From Vigna angularis (lineage: Eukaryota; Streptophyta; Magnoliopsida; Fabales; Fabaceae): DNA of 64,000 bases. The stretch lies in contig NC_068977.1 in assembly GCF_016808095.1 (NCBI RefSeq), positions 11,964,479 through 12,028,478 of the forward strand, read 5' to 3'. Position 1 is the first letter of the stretch. Each line of letters begins with the position of its first letter. Shown here piece by piece: positions 20,901-34,237 of this stretch. The position numbers were made by a program, and so were the translations under genes. The notes beneath the pieces were generated by a model. That model did not search any database, had not been told where the DNA came from, and saw only the letters and a program-made list of their open reading frames with translations.

Positions 20901-22940
20901 TGCTTATGTTCGGGAGCTTCATGCCATTACGAGTGCAGTGAAACAGTGGCGTCAATACTTGTTGGGCCATTTCTTTATCATCCAGACTTATCAGAGGAGC
21001 TTGAAAGAGATATTGACTCAGGTTATTCATACCCCAGAACAACAAAATTATCTTGTTAAGTTACTCGGTTATGATTATGAAATTCAGTACATACTGGTGA
21101 AGCTGAACATAGTGACAGATGCCCTTTCACGATCTGATTGCCTTACTCAAGGTGAGATGCACATGCTCACTATCCCTCAATTTGTGTTTATGCATGATTT
21201 AAAAGAATCACAGTTACTTGACCCAGATTGCATCCTCATGAGGGATAAATATCTCTCGGATCCTTCTTCGTAAAATCATTTCAATTGAAATGGTGAATTG
21301 CTTATTTATCGTGGAAAAATTTGGCTCAGCGACAAGTCCAAATTCATTTCTTTGTTGTTAAGAGAGTTCCATGAAACACCTATTGGAGGCCATGCTGGGT
21401 CAGCAAAACTCTGAAATGGCTGAATGCAAATTTTTATTAGGAGTCTATGGCTCAGGACGTTAAGTCATTTGTATCTTAGTGCAATGTTTATCAACAAACT
21501 AAGTATAGTACTAAGCGTCCCGGAGGTCTTCTACATTTGTTACCCCTCCCGACGGGTGTTTGGGAAGACATTTCTCTAGATTTTGTAACTGGTCTCCCTC
21601 CTTCTAATGGTTACACTGTGTTATTGGTGGTAGTGGATCGCTTATCAAAGGATGTCCATTTGGGCACTGTACATTCAGGCTTCAAAGCTTATAAGGTAGT
21701 AGAGTTGTTTGTCAATTTCGTTTGCAAACACCACAGGATGCCAAAGAGTATCGTTTCGGATAGAGATCCGGTTTTCATTAGCCGTTTTTGGTCTGATTTG
21801 TTCAAGTTCAATGGCACCTCTTACCATCCTCAAACGGATGCACAAACCGAAGTCATGAATCGTACCATTGAGCAATACGTAAGAGCTTTCGTCCACAACA
21901 AACCTAATAATTGGTTCAAATACCTTCCTTGGGCAGAATACCACTATAATACTTCAATCCATTTTGGGCCTAGCTTGACTCCATTTGAAGTGGTTTATGG
22001 CAAGCCACCTCCCTCTATACCAGCGTACATTGAAGGCACTTCTTCTAATGCAGGTTGCGACTAGGTGTTTACATCCCGTGAGGAGATTTTTTCACTCCTC
22101 AAAGCCAATTTGGTGAAGGCAAAAATCAAAATGAAGAAGCTTGCAGATTCGAAGCACAGGGATTTAAAATTTGAGGTTGGGACATGGGTTTATTTGAAAC
22201 TTCAGCCATACAAACAAGTTTCAGTTTCTGAACACAAGTATCATAAACTAGCCAAGCGCTTCTATGGCCCTTATAAACTGCTTGAACGTATTGGACTAGT
22301 CGCATATAAGATTGAGCTTCCGCCACAATCCAAGATACACAATGTATTTCACTGTTCTATGTTGAAGCGTCATGAAGGACCCTTTCCTCCAAGTATTGAT
22401 CATCTTCCTCCTGAATCTGTGGAGAACAGCCCTCTTGTAACTTCATTGGCTGTTTTGGATTTTAAGACAGATCCTGTGGATGGTGTTCCCACTCTTTTTG
22501 CCTTGGTTTAGTGGAACAGGTTGTCTCCAAATGACACGTCGTGGGAAAAATGGCAGGAACTCAAATCATTGTATGACCTTGAGGACAAGGTCCTTGCTTG
22601 AGGGGGTGGTATTGTTATGCAAGGTCCTTCGGATGAGGGTGCTAGACCCAAAAGATTTGTGAAAAGACCAGCTGGGCGGTCTGATTTCATTCATCACTAA
22701 TATATCCCATTTTAATTGTTTCTGTTGGTGCCGGATGTTCTAGAAGAAGTTAGTTATGGTTTTTGTAATTGTGTTATTTGACCTATATGCCACCTATCCT
22801 AGGGGAATCTTTGGAGTAACTATTTTAATTGTTGTATTGTGCTTTGGAAAGGGTAGAAAAATATATTTCATTCTCTTCTCTTAATTTTCTTAAGAGGTAC
22901 CTGACCCCGAATTCAGGGATCCCTGTTTCATCTTATAACA
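17929..22940 (+). mobile_element. Ty3/Gypsy LTR retrotransposon, decayed (copy 2)
   Basis: Same element as 647-5658, shifted by 17282. The LTRs are 17929-18256 and 22613-22940. It differs by only a few bases (for example at about 18995, 19195, 19693 and 22279) and shares all the inactivating stops, so the element was already dead when the block was duplicated. Confidence 0.93.
18279..22511 (+). pseudogene. gag-pol polyprotein remnant (copy 2)
   Basis: It shares start, domain order, stops and frameshift with 997-5229. The few differences include a Phe/Ser change in the gag tail near 19195 and a Val/Leu change near 22279 in the integrase C-terminal part. Confidence 0.92.
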
Positions 22941-25068
22941 TTGGTTCTGGTTTGGGCTGTGTAGACCTGACATAAGGTTTCTTCTCTTGTTGCTTTTTGA
23001 ATAAACTGCTCTTCGGGGCTCGCATAACTCGACTAGGATCACTTTCTAGTAGCTCTATCATCTTTGCCTTCTCAACTAGGGCTGGGAACTCCTTAATCTC
23101 CAAAGGCACAATCATCTTCATTAATTCGTGTCTCAACCCTCGCTCGAATCTCCGACATCTCCACTCTTCAGACATATTATGTGCGTAGAAACGGGCCAAG
23201 TACTCGAATCTATTAACATAAGCTTGTACTGTCATTTCCTTTTGCTGTAGAGTCAAAAATTCAGTCTCCCTTTCAATACTGGCACTGTTTGGAAAATACT
23301 TTTCCAAAAACTTGGTCTTAAAACTATTCCAAGAGATGGCTTCGCCACGAGCTCTCGTCAGTTGTTGCATTCCATCCCACCAATACTCTGCCTCATCTTC
23401 TAGGAGGAAAGATGCATATGCAAGCTTCTACTCCTCTAAGCAAGCCATCACTCGGAAAATCTTCTCATTTCCTATTAAGCTTTGTCTAGAGTGGCCTTTC
23501 CATTGAATTTCGGGGAATCATGTCTCAAGAAGTCATTTAAACCAGAATGATTCCTTGGCGCTTCAGCGACATGTTGTCGTTCCATCGCATTGAACATTCG
23601 GTCGACAGCTTGTGAAAACACATCAGCCTGAGGTGTTTGACTATGGTCGCTAGTTCGGTGTGCCATGTTCTTATAAACAAAACAAAAACACGTAACAGAA
23701 TCACTAAAAACATTTACAAACAACTATTACAAATGTAGAGGTGCACAGTCAAAACTAGACGAGATCACTTTCCCAAGGCCCAAAGATGTTCGAAAACATA
23801 AGCTCTGATACAAAAAATGTAACATCTTTTTCTTTAACGTCACAAGTCAATAATAGGTCATCTTGCTCTAAGCGGAAATCTTAAAAGAACATTCCTATAA
23901 ATTTTAGACTGAGGAAAATAAATCTCAGTCCATTACATCCAAATAAAAAGCATTTATTACAAACTTGTAACATTCAACTCAATAATTCAAATAAACAGAA
24001 AATGTTTGAAGTAAACTACCGTCTTTGCCTTCTCAACTAGGGCTGGGAACTCCGTAATCTCCAAAGGCACAATCATCTTCATTAATTCGTGTCTCAACCC
24101 TCGCTCGAATCTCCGACATCTCCACTCTTCAGACATATTATGTGCGTAGAAACGGGCCAAGTACTCGAATCTATTAACATAAGCTTGTACTGTCATTTCC
24201 TTTTGTTGTAGAGTCAAAAATTCAGTCTCCCTTTCAATCCTGGCACTGTTTGGAAAATACTTTTCCAAAAACCTGGTCTTAAAACTATTCCAAGAGATGG
24301 CTTCGCCACGAGCTCCCGTCAGTTGTTGCATTCCATCCCACCAATACTCAGCCTCATCTTCTAGGAGGAAAGATGCATATGCAAGCTTCTACTCCTCTGA
24401 GCAAGCCATCACTCGGGAAATCTTCTCATTTCCTATTCAGCTTTGTCTAGAGTGGCCTTTCCATTGAATTTCGGGGAATCATGTCTCAAGAAGTCATTTA
24501 AACCAGAATGATTCCTTGGCGCTTCAGCGACATGTTGTCGTTCCATCACATTGAACATTCGGTCGACAACTTGAGAAAACACATCAGCCTAAGGTGTTTG
24601 ACTTTGGTCACTAGTCTGGTGTGCCATGTTCTTATAAACAAAACAAAAACACTTAATAGAATCACTAAAAACATTTACAAACAACTATTACAAATGTAGA
24701 GGTGCATAGTCAAAACTAGACGAGATCACTTTCCCAAGGCCCAAAGATGTTCGAAAACATAAGCTCTGATACAAAAAATGTAACATCTTTTTCTTTAACG
24801 TCACAAGTCAATAATAGGTCATCTTGCTCTAAGCGGAAATCTTAAAAGAACATTCCTATAAATTTTAGACTGAGGAAAATAAATCTCAGTCCATTACATC
24901 CAAATAAAAAGCATTTATTACAAACTTGTAACATTCAACTCAATAATTCAAATAAACAGAAAATGTTTGAAGTAAACTACCGTCTTTGCCTTCTCAACTA
25001 GGGCCGGGAACTCCTTAATCTCTAAAGGCACAATCATCTCCATTAATTCGTGTCTCAACCCTCGCTCG
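22941..25068 (-). mobile_element. Antisense Ty3/Gypsy fragment as 961-bp tandem repeats (copy 2)
   Basis: Same array as 5659-7786. The gag ATGs are at 23666 and 24627 on the minus strand. The PBS/LTR segments are near 23807-24017 and 24768-24978. Confidence 0.85.
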
Positions 25069-26225
25069 AAAATGTAACGCCTACAATAGGAGCCATAAGG
25101 GTAAGGGTAGAGCAAGAAACAACAAGTGCTTTAGCATCTAAGAGTGATCGAGAGAGTAAGGGCGTGAGTTGAGCGTGGGAGAGCGAAACAAGCTTGACGA
25201 AAGGGGAAGAAGATGAATTCAATAAGGAAGGAATGACCAAGGTATGGGGAGTTAATTTGTATTTGATTGTTTAAGTGTTTGGTAATCTGGAAAATTCTGG
25301 GTTTTCTTCTAGGCTATTGATTTGTAAATACTGTGTGGTTTTGGTTCGGATACAATATATGTGAAATTGGTAGAATGTGGTGGCTGGGATTTAATTGTCG
25401 CATATGTTGAAATTCGTATTTGGTGACTTAAGTTGTTTTCAGGTAGCATCGTGTGTGTGAAATTAGATTCTGAAAAGTAATATTGGTATGTTTTGGTTGA
25501 CTGTTTAAATCTGTAAGTGCTGGAAATTTACATTTAATATTGTTTTGGGTTTCGATCGGAGTTAATCAAGCATTTACTGGTCTATGGATGGTTGTTTTGT
25601 AGTTATAGTTATTTTGTATGCCTTTAAAGTTGAATTAAAATGTATTTCAAATAGTGCTTGTTGAATATGACTATTTGGATGTATTAACATTCTGAAAACC
25701 TTGGTTTAATTCTGATTAGATATTAAATTGATAATGATGTTGTGAAACCTTTAATGAGTTTATCTTTGGATTTGTGTTCGTGAACTTTGTAATAGTTGGA
25801 ATATATCATGTAGGTTCAGTTTGTAGAAAGTAATGCTTAAATATTATAAAGTTCTTTAATTAATTATGATTAGAAACTAGTCTAGTCAATTGAAATATTT
25901 TTGAACTATCTAGGCTTGAATTGTAATTAAGCATTATATTTGTGAAAGTGGGAATTATGTATTCTGAATGTGTGTCACTTTGTTTTAATCCATACGTTCG
26001 ACTAATAAGATTGTACTAGGAATAAGAATCGATGTATTGTAGAATAGCTAATTGATTATGAATTCAAAGTGAATTGATGGTATCCTTTATAATATCATAA
26101 TAGTGATGGTTTTTGCTATAAAATAACTTATCCAAGTAATTAATAGCACCGGAAGTAATTGAGTACATATCTTAGTATCTTAATTTTGGTATGGGTAGTT
26201 AGATTGCTTGTTTGGATCTTGGTGT

Positions 26226-26285
<60 letters not shown>

Positions 26286-26553
26286 TGTGTGTGTGTGTGT
26301 GTGAATGTTGTTAGATGTTTAAGTTTAGGTTTTGATGTTTAACTCTAATCGATCTAATGTTTGATACTGTGAATGTTGTTAGATGTAATTGATTACTAAC
26401 ACTGTTTGTTTTTTTTTTGTTTTGCTTGACAAGAATTGTTTGATTCTATATGATGTGTTGTTTCTCTTAAAAAACCAGTTGCCACTAAATTGGATGTTTT
26501 ATATGTATTCGAAATCTTCACTGTCTAGAATCAGTTGTTTTGAGTTTGGGAAA
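25069..26553. other. Left part of the outer element (copy 2), with GT microsatellite
   Basis: Matches 7787-9297. The (GT)n tract at 26227-26303 is 26 bp shorter than in copy 1. No gene was seen. Confidence 0.45.
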
Positions 26554-28129
26554 CACTACAGGAAAAACAATTATTACCGGCGGAGTATTACCGAAGGCCT
26601 TTTGGCCTTCGGTAAATGTAGTTTACCGAAGGCTTTTCCGAAGGCTTGTGTAGTAAGACTTTACCGAAGGATAATGGCCGTTTGTAATGGACACGAGTCA
26701 TTACCGAAGGCAAACGACCGTCGGTAAGTGGATGGTGTATATGAAATTAGAAAGTGAGATATTTCCCTCCCCTCATTTCGCGAAAACTCCTTCTTCCCCA
26801 ATATTCAGATTCTCTACCCTAACTCCCTTTACGAACTCACTTTGTGGCTTGTGCAGACTGCTTCCCGCCCTAACCACAATTGGGATACGCTTCTTCCCCA
26901 CTCCTCCATTATAGGTGAAGTCTCCCATTCTCCCATCTCATTTTCTTTTCCTGTTACTCTTTTCGATTACGCGTCAGTGGTGGAACCTTTTTTCTTGTAG
27001 CGGTTTTGCAGTGTCCTAAGCTGAGGAAGGTGGTGGGTGGTTGAGTTGAAGGCTACCATTGTCGCAAGGAAATTGTAGGTGGGGTTCTTGGTGGGTGACG
27101 ACGGGGTTCTGGTTGCATGACGACGGGGTTCTAGGTCCGTGACGACGACTAACATTGTCGCGAGGGAGGATATTCGACGAGGCGGCGTAGACGAGGCGGC
27201 GTAACCAGGGGAGTGTCGCTGCGTGACAAGGTCTTCCACTACCGCTTTAGAGGCTATTGAAGGGGCTACCGTCGAGGTAAGTTGTCATTTTGATTGATGA
27301 ACTATAAAAGCAAAGAAGAATTTGTTCTAACTTTGTTCAATGTATGCTCTTAATTAGTTTGTGCAATATGATTTGTTATAGAACATGTCATTATTGTTTT
27401 GTGCAATGATGGTGTTGACTGTGTTTTGTTTCTTTTCTTTTCATTTGCGTTAGAATAGAAGATGTTTTGTTCGGTTGATTTTAACAATTGATATAGTGGA
27501 TTGTTCTATTTTGGGTGGCAATGATGTTATAAGAGTTGTGTTCTGTTATGAAATTTACTCAGTTGTCTTGTTGAGTTATAACAATGCTCAACCCTGTCAT
27601 ATATTTTCCTTTAATGATGAGATTTTAAACTATAAATGGTTGTTACCACCAGATGCATGCTTAATATTTAATCTTGTTGTAATCAACTATCTATTAACAA
27701 GCACACACTCCTCCCTGTAGATAACACTATTTGGCACATTATGAGAGGTAATCAAAGGTTTGGCAAGTGATTAAATGAACAAAAACTAGAAAAAAGCCTT
27801 AGGGTGTTTTTGGGAGATGAAAGATACAATTTTTCTAAGTGAATTGTATAGGGGTTGATGTGAAAGTGATTAGATTAGAGAAGCAACAGTCCAACACTGA
27901 TACTTTGAGGGGTCAGTTTCGTATTCACCTTTTTTGGTTTTTAGGTTTCGTCAATTATATGGGTCCATAAGAAGCAGGAATTGATTGTGATTTAACTCCA
28001 ATACATCACATTGAGGTGATAACGTGTTGATTCTCATATCTGAACTCGTGTCTTTGGTTCAACACATAAATATAAAATACCACAAGCATTAGGAAGGAAC
28101 ATACTAATGACAGGTTTAAGCACTTAATT

Positions 28130-28276
28130 AATGTGTTCCTCCATGAACTTAATTAATTTTTTCCTCAATTCCAAAACCTTTTGACTAGGAACAAACTTCC
28201 CATGATTTGAGCGGCCTTGTACATCATTCCCATTCACAAACTCTTTTGAATATTCTCGTACATTTGCATCTGATTG
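28130..28276 (-). pseudogene. Captured IBR3-like acyl-CoA dehydrogenase exon fragment (copy 2)
   Basis: Same sequence as 10874-11020, including its frame break. Confidence 0.55.
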
Positions 28277-29591
28277 TCAGGTGAGAAAGGGCCTCAACTA
28301 TATTTTAATACTAATAATCTAGTAATATTTTTATCTTCCACTAGAGCAACACATTACATTTTAGATACAGTACATGAGAAGCCATAATGTTTACATGTTA
28401 TAACTACCTAAGGGAGGATGGTGAGGAAGCACGAAATTTTGTCCAATAAATTCATTAAAAGTAAATTCGTCATCGTTAATAACCGTTTCAATTCAATTAA
28501 AAATTGCTAATGAAAGTCACCATGCCATATAACTTTCATTTAAATTTATTTCATAAAAGTTATTAAGATTCGTAACAATTTTGAATGAAAAATTTATCAT
28601 ATAACTTGTCAAATATGTGATGACAAGTGTGCATACTTCACACACAAACAAAAGAGACTTCTGAAAGTAGGTAAAGGGTCAGGTAGGTACCATAGGCTAG
28701 TTTTAAAGACAACAAAAACATTTACTTTTCTAAGATGTGACTTGTAAAGCTAATTTGGAAGGTGTAACTTACTAATTCCCCACACTCATACCACCCTAAA
28801 TCGTCTTCAGTTCCTAACTTATTTCACTCCATTGATTGCAGTAACTTAGAAGTCAAAAAAATTTAAAGTGGTTAACTATTGATTTCATAAATGGAGTTTT
28901 GACTACATTGTAAATGTGTACATGACATGACTGAGTGACTATATAAGTTGCATGATTGCTAATGCCTTTTTTAGAAATAGCCATTTTAAAACTAAAGCAA
29001 GCTAATATCACTTGATTATGAAAACTGATAACAATTACTGAATCAGAGTAAAAAGCTACTGGTACACCTAAGAAGCCAACAAGCAATTCAATAAGCATAA
29101 CTAGCGAAATACTCAAGATAACATTAAAATAAGTGCAAGAAGGACTTTATCAACTTTCATCAAATATTATTTTAATGTATCTTACATTTGAATTGCTACT
29201 GGATTTGTATAATAGGTATGTCGTGGCTACAGGGTTACTGTTCTTTTGTCTTATTTTAATCACTTTTGAATATGAGTAGGCATTGAGAGCTTTACTTTAT
29301 GGTGCTAATAGTTACATATTTTGAATACAAATGCCGATGTGCATACACTATGAGAGATACACAGAGGTGAAAATGATAACAATGTGAGATACTGAAATAA
29401 TATTATGTGATAGAAAGGTTACATAAGAAAAGATGATAATGTGATATTGATAACTTAATAAATGTGTCATAAAGAAAGATATAAAAGATAAACATGAAGT
29501 TATTATACTGTTAAAATGTGTATGTATCATTGTTGATATTTAATATAGGTTGAATATATGTATATATATATATATATATGTACACACATAC

Positions 29592-29850
29592 CTGTAATCC
29601 AGTGGTGTCTTCACACTCTTTGTCATCAAGGCGATACTCATGCATTACCCAATCAGTTCTGATTCCTTGAGGAGCTCGGCCTCTATAGTACACCAAAGTC
29701 TTCTTCATGCCAATGGGTCTGCTTTGGCAGGAAACTTTCCTATCTTTTTGCAGTGGACTTCCAGTACCCTGCACGAGTTGCTCTATTTGTTCTAAACCCA
29801 TTCGGGTATTTCCTATCCCGGGGTCCAAATAAGTACCACTATGGATCTCT
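29592..29850 (-). pseudogene. Captured NAC-domain exon (copy 2)
   Basis: Same as 12388-12646, with the same TAG and 1-nt shift. One substitution (near 29679) changes a base in the RGRAP segment region. The splice donor CAG|GTATGT is kept. Confidence 0.88.
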
Positions 29851-30444
29851 ACTGGGTAAAAATGATTTCTCTAACCATGCAAAAACAACAAAAAATGTTC
29901 CAAAATCAGTCTATCAGTTGAACAACTTTGCCTCACTGAAAATTTAGGCCATATACAATGCATCAGATTGATAGCCCTTGCCTAATAAGACTATTCATAT
30001 ATACAAAGAATGTTGGAGATCCCATTATGGATTAAATTAGTACAAACTTCATAAAAGTTATTTCATAAAAGATTACCAAATGCAGGAAGTTGAGTAATTA
30101 AGATTAGTCCAGAAAAATGTTTATACAGATTCTATGCACTCAAGTAAAGAAGATAACATGCAATGAGTAGATAGATAAAAGAAGGGGTTAAGGGAGTCCA
30201 TTGTTGACGGATAATAAGTCTACAAGACTTTGTTTTCTTATTTGGATTTAGTGAAACTAGACATATGTATTCATAAGTAAACCACTATGCAACCAGAGGA
30301 AGAGAAGTGATAACAACTTGTCTGGTTTCATTGCTTTGGTAGAGATTAATTGATGTTTTCTTCATTCTCAAAGAAAAAATGTGAAAAAACTATGCTCTGT
30401 TTAGTATGTTCTGTAATCAATATTTGTTCTGTTTAATGTTACAG

Positions 30445-31528
30445 ATGAAGGTGCAGTGGAAACCTGAACATGAAACATAGATACACAGAAATTTCCACAT
30501 GAAAGCATCTCATCGGCTGTCAGAGATGTTTAGAGATGCCCGCAATGCAGGACAGCGCCCTTACTGGCTGGGTGAACAAATTTGGAACTCTTTACTGGCT
30601 CATTGGAATATAGTAGAGTTTCGCAATAAGTGTGCCAAAGCCTAGAGGAACAGAGCATCTGAAAAGGGTGGCACCCTACATACTGGTGGGTCGATAACCA
30701 TTCATGAGCATGCCATTCGTATGGTATAATTTCATTACATAACTTTTTCTTTCATATATAAGTTATGTATTTTCTATTTCATATGTACACTTATAATTCT
30801 AAATTATGTTACAGGCACAAGCTCTGGGACGGGCGGTCCATGTTGATGAGGTCTTTGCACAGACTCATGTAAGGAAGGGCACTAATCAATTCGTTGATGA
30901 AAGATCTCGGAAGACTCATGTAAGCAAATAACACTATTACTATTACTAATTTTTCATTTATGTTATTCTATCATTCCCTAACATTGCTTTTAATGTTTCA
31001 ACAGGAAGAATTTTCTACGAGACTTTCATAGGTTAGATCTGAACATGAGTCAGCTCCTACACCAGATGATGGCAGTAATGCAGAAGATGACATCCATAGG
31101 ACACAATGCTGGATCGACATCGTTGGTGGGAAGAAAAAGGGACGAGTGTACGGTGCAGGACAACTTGCTGCAAACTATACAACATCTCGAGAGGAGGTAC
31201 TCTGAAGCACCAACCTTCTTCTTCCACCACTACTCCTGACGAGGTCGTTCTCCGCCTCACGCAGGCACTGGAGCAACGTGACCAAGAAATCACTGATTTG
31301 AGAGCATAGTTTACAAACTTTAAGGCCCTGGTCATGAGAGTGTTGCCTGGTACTTCACAGGATGAATTCAATATCCCTCCGACCCAGCCACAACCCTCCT
31401 CGTCACCCGCTGTCCCTCAGCAGCCCACATCAGTCCAACCCTCATCAGTCCAACCCACACCAGTTCAGCCATCTATACAGGAGCAGGATGATGAAGATCA
31501 TTCTGTTGATAACTATGTACATTATTAG
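30445..31528 (+). pseudogene. Transposase_24-type transposon protein remnant (copy 2)
   Basis: Same exons, stops and Pro/Gln-rich tail as 13241-14324. One silent-looking substitution lies near 31285. Confidence 0.8.
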
Positions 31529-32041
31529 TTTCATTTTGTTATTAGTTGTTATAGAAACATTTGGATATTACAACATTTGGAGTTTACATCATTTGGATGT
31601 TAGATCAATTGGATGATTTGGATGTTAGAACATCATTATGTTACATTGTTATATGTTTTAAATATAAATACATGTTCTATGGATTAATGGATGTTCTATG
31701 GATTTTGATCAATGATTGCATTATGCAGGTCTGTATGTGCTTGAAAACTGTTATGCAGGTTTGTTTGTGTTGTGAACAGTTTGGTTTCATAAGAAATACA
31801 ATTGTGCATTAGCTTTTGCCCTTCGGAAATTATCGAAGGCTAGTGGCCCTCAGTAATTACCGAAGGCTTTTGGCCCTCGATAATTACCGAAGGACGGAAG
31901 CCTTCGGTAAATGTTAGCGATAAGAGATTTACCGAGGGCTCTTTGGCCGTCAATAAGCCGTCTGTAATTATCTTTTACCGACGGTTTTGGGCTGTTTCCG
32001 AGGACTTCTGACCTTCGGTAATGCCCTTCTTTTTTACAGTG

Positions 32042-32569
32042 AAATGTGATGAAAGGAATTAGAAAAGTAGCTTTGAATTCTACTGTTGAGCTGAGATATT
32101 TTTCATTCGTTTGCGGTGCAACCATTGTGGCTTTCAAATTGTCTACGTGGTTCAGCCATGGGAGTTGTAAAAAAAATAACTGTCTAGGCGGTGCAGTTTT
32201 GTTTCTAACAGACCATCCATTATACTTATTGTAAATATGGTGCAGTTTTAAAATCGCTACCAGTCAAGTTGTTGTTTTTTTTTGTTGTTTCTAGTTGCTG
32301 TTTGGATAAAAAAGGGTGTATAAACTGTTTGTTGTTTTTTCTGTTACTACAGTAGAAAATCTTGTTGTATTGAACTATTTTGATTATTGTTACTATACCA
32401 GAAACTTTACTGTTTTAACATTAAAATGCTGTAGAAAATTGTTTATTGTTTTGATTCCAATGCTGCAGAAAAATTATTTGTTGTTTGGGTTAAAATTGTT
32501 GCAGGAATTCTTTACTGTTTTGATTAAAATGATGAGAAATATTTTATTGCATTAATTTGATAAATCTTC

Positions 32570-32624
<55 letters not shown>

Positions 32625-33655
32625 GTATGTTGGTCACGATTGATATATTATGTTATATATATTATATTTAGTACGTTACATGTGGGTATAAAATATTATA
32701 ATATAATATATATTATAAACTTATCATAAACTTTTCTTTTGGAATATTGAATATATATATATATATATTGGATAGCTTGTAATAAACTTCTTCGTTGGGG
32801 TTATTAGTATATTATATTAAGTATTGGATAATGGTGATGAATTAAAAGTATTAACTAGATGGCTGTAATAATTTAATTATAGTTAAATGTATGAACATGT
32901 GAATGTAAACTGTTTTGGGTTTCGGTTTGAGTGAAATCAATATTTTATTGGATTATGAAAGGTTGTTTTGTAGTTATAGTTAATTGGGTATGCATTTAAA
33001 AATTGAATTAAAATGTATTTGAAATGTTGGTGGTTGGGTATGTTAAATGGATGACTGACATTGTGTGGTGAATCTTAATGTTACATGTTTTAGTTTGATG
33101 AAACTAGGATGGTTGTCCTGTAAAACTTAAAATGCATACTCCATAAATACAATGTCTAGTAATAACGGGAAAACCTTGTATACTTTGCTTTTTGGAATTT
33201 CTAAGGGTTACTTTTCTGTTTTAAATATTATATATAATTATTTAAAGTCAACGTGGTTGTCTACGGTAAAGAGAAATGACAAAAGGAGAGGAATTCTCCC
33301 TGGTTTGTGCGAGAGTTTTTCGTGAGCTTTTTTGAGGTTGGATGTGCGAGGAGAGGAATTTTCCATGGTGGCGCGATCCATGGGTTGGTCCGTGAAGAAA
33401 AGAGAAGTCCAGTATTAGTTCAAAAAGCTTTTTTAGGTGTTAGGCATCGGTTAGAATATTAACCAAGGTCATATGGTGTGTGTATGTCTCGGGTTCACAG
33501 TGAACCGAGGTAGTAGATCAGGAATAAAAAATCTGTCAGATCAAAAGTCAAATCAGTAAAAATTTTGCAGGGTATTGTGCATCGATTTGAATTTTAACCG
33601 AGATCATATGGTGTATATGCATCGGTTCTCTTTGAACCGAGGCAGAAAAGTTCGT
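32042..33655. other. Right part of the outer CACTA-type element (copy 2)
   Basis: Matches 14838-16425. The AT microsatellite at 32575-32621 is 26 bp longer than in copy 1. The subterminal 'catcggtt...aaccgagg' repeats are at about 33449-33655. Confidence 0.5.
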
Positions 33656-33750
33656 CTAAACTACAAAAATGTCACCGCGTTCTGATAAGCTTCAGTTGCT
33701 TATAAACCGAAACATATTGTGCGATTTTAGATCCTCTTTTTTTACTAGTG
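33656..33750 (-). mobile_element. Right terminus of the outer CACTA-type element
   Basis: The sequence after the subterminal repeats ends in ...cctctttttttactagtg at 33750, the reverse complement of CACTAGTAAAAAAAGAGG, a typical CACTA terminus. It is present only after copy 2. The corresponding left end was not found in the window. Confidence 0.65.
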
Positions 33751-33842
33751 CAATTTCACCCCTCTTGAATTAATTCTCCTTTCTTTCAAGAAAAAACCAA
33801 CTGCCGAGACACATACATCAAGATCATCTTCAATCTTCAACT

Positions 33843-33988
33843 ATTGATTCTCCAGGATTGTTTATTGATTCCCCAGGATTGTTTATTGATTCTCCAAGAA
33901 TGTTTATTGATTTTCCAGGATTGTTTATTGATTCTCCAGGAATGTTTATTGATTCTCCAGGATTGTTTATTGATTCTCCAGGATTGGT
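33843..33988. repeat. 21-bp minisatellite, about 7 units
   Basis: The unit begins 'attgattctccagg' and ends 'attgttt'. Seven units follow head to tail with one or two substitutions each. Because 21 is a multiple of 3, both strands stay open: the minus strand reads as NPGESIN heptads and the plus strand as IDSPGLF heptads. I see no promoter or start that makes either a gene. It lies between the CACTA end and the promoter of the secreted-protein gene. Confidence 0.95.
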
Positions 33989-34149
33989 CATCCTACGTTT
34001 GACATATTGGGAGCTATAACTTAATATCACTCAACCACGTTATCAGTCCAACATAATAAAATTATAAGGAGGAAGGTGAACAAACAAAAACATTCCTTAG
34101 GCTCTATTTTCTTCTCCAAACAAAGTTCAGCTGAAACCATAGCAAGCCC

Positions 34150-34158
34150 TATATATAT
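34150..34158 (+). promoter_or_regulatory. TATA box of the secreted Pro/Leu-rich protein gene
   Basis: tatatatat, 80 bp upstream of the ATG at 34238. This fits a transcription start about 30 bp downstream and a short 5' leader of some 50 nt. Confidence 0.6.
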
Positions 34159-34237
34159 CCTTCAGCCTTTCATACAATCTCAAACAAAATACATACCATT
34201 TTCGTACATAGCAATATCTCTTCTTCATCAGTCAACT

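Larger units (their letters stand above)
26554..32041 (+). mobile_element. CACTA (En/Spm) transposon with captured gene fragments (copy 2)
   Basis: Same element as 9298-14837, here 5488 bp because the internal AT tract is shorter. The termini and the aaa target duplications (26551-26553 and 32042-32044) are intact. It was copied along with the whole block, not inserted separately, because the insertion site and the duplication are the same. Confidence 0.92.
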
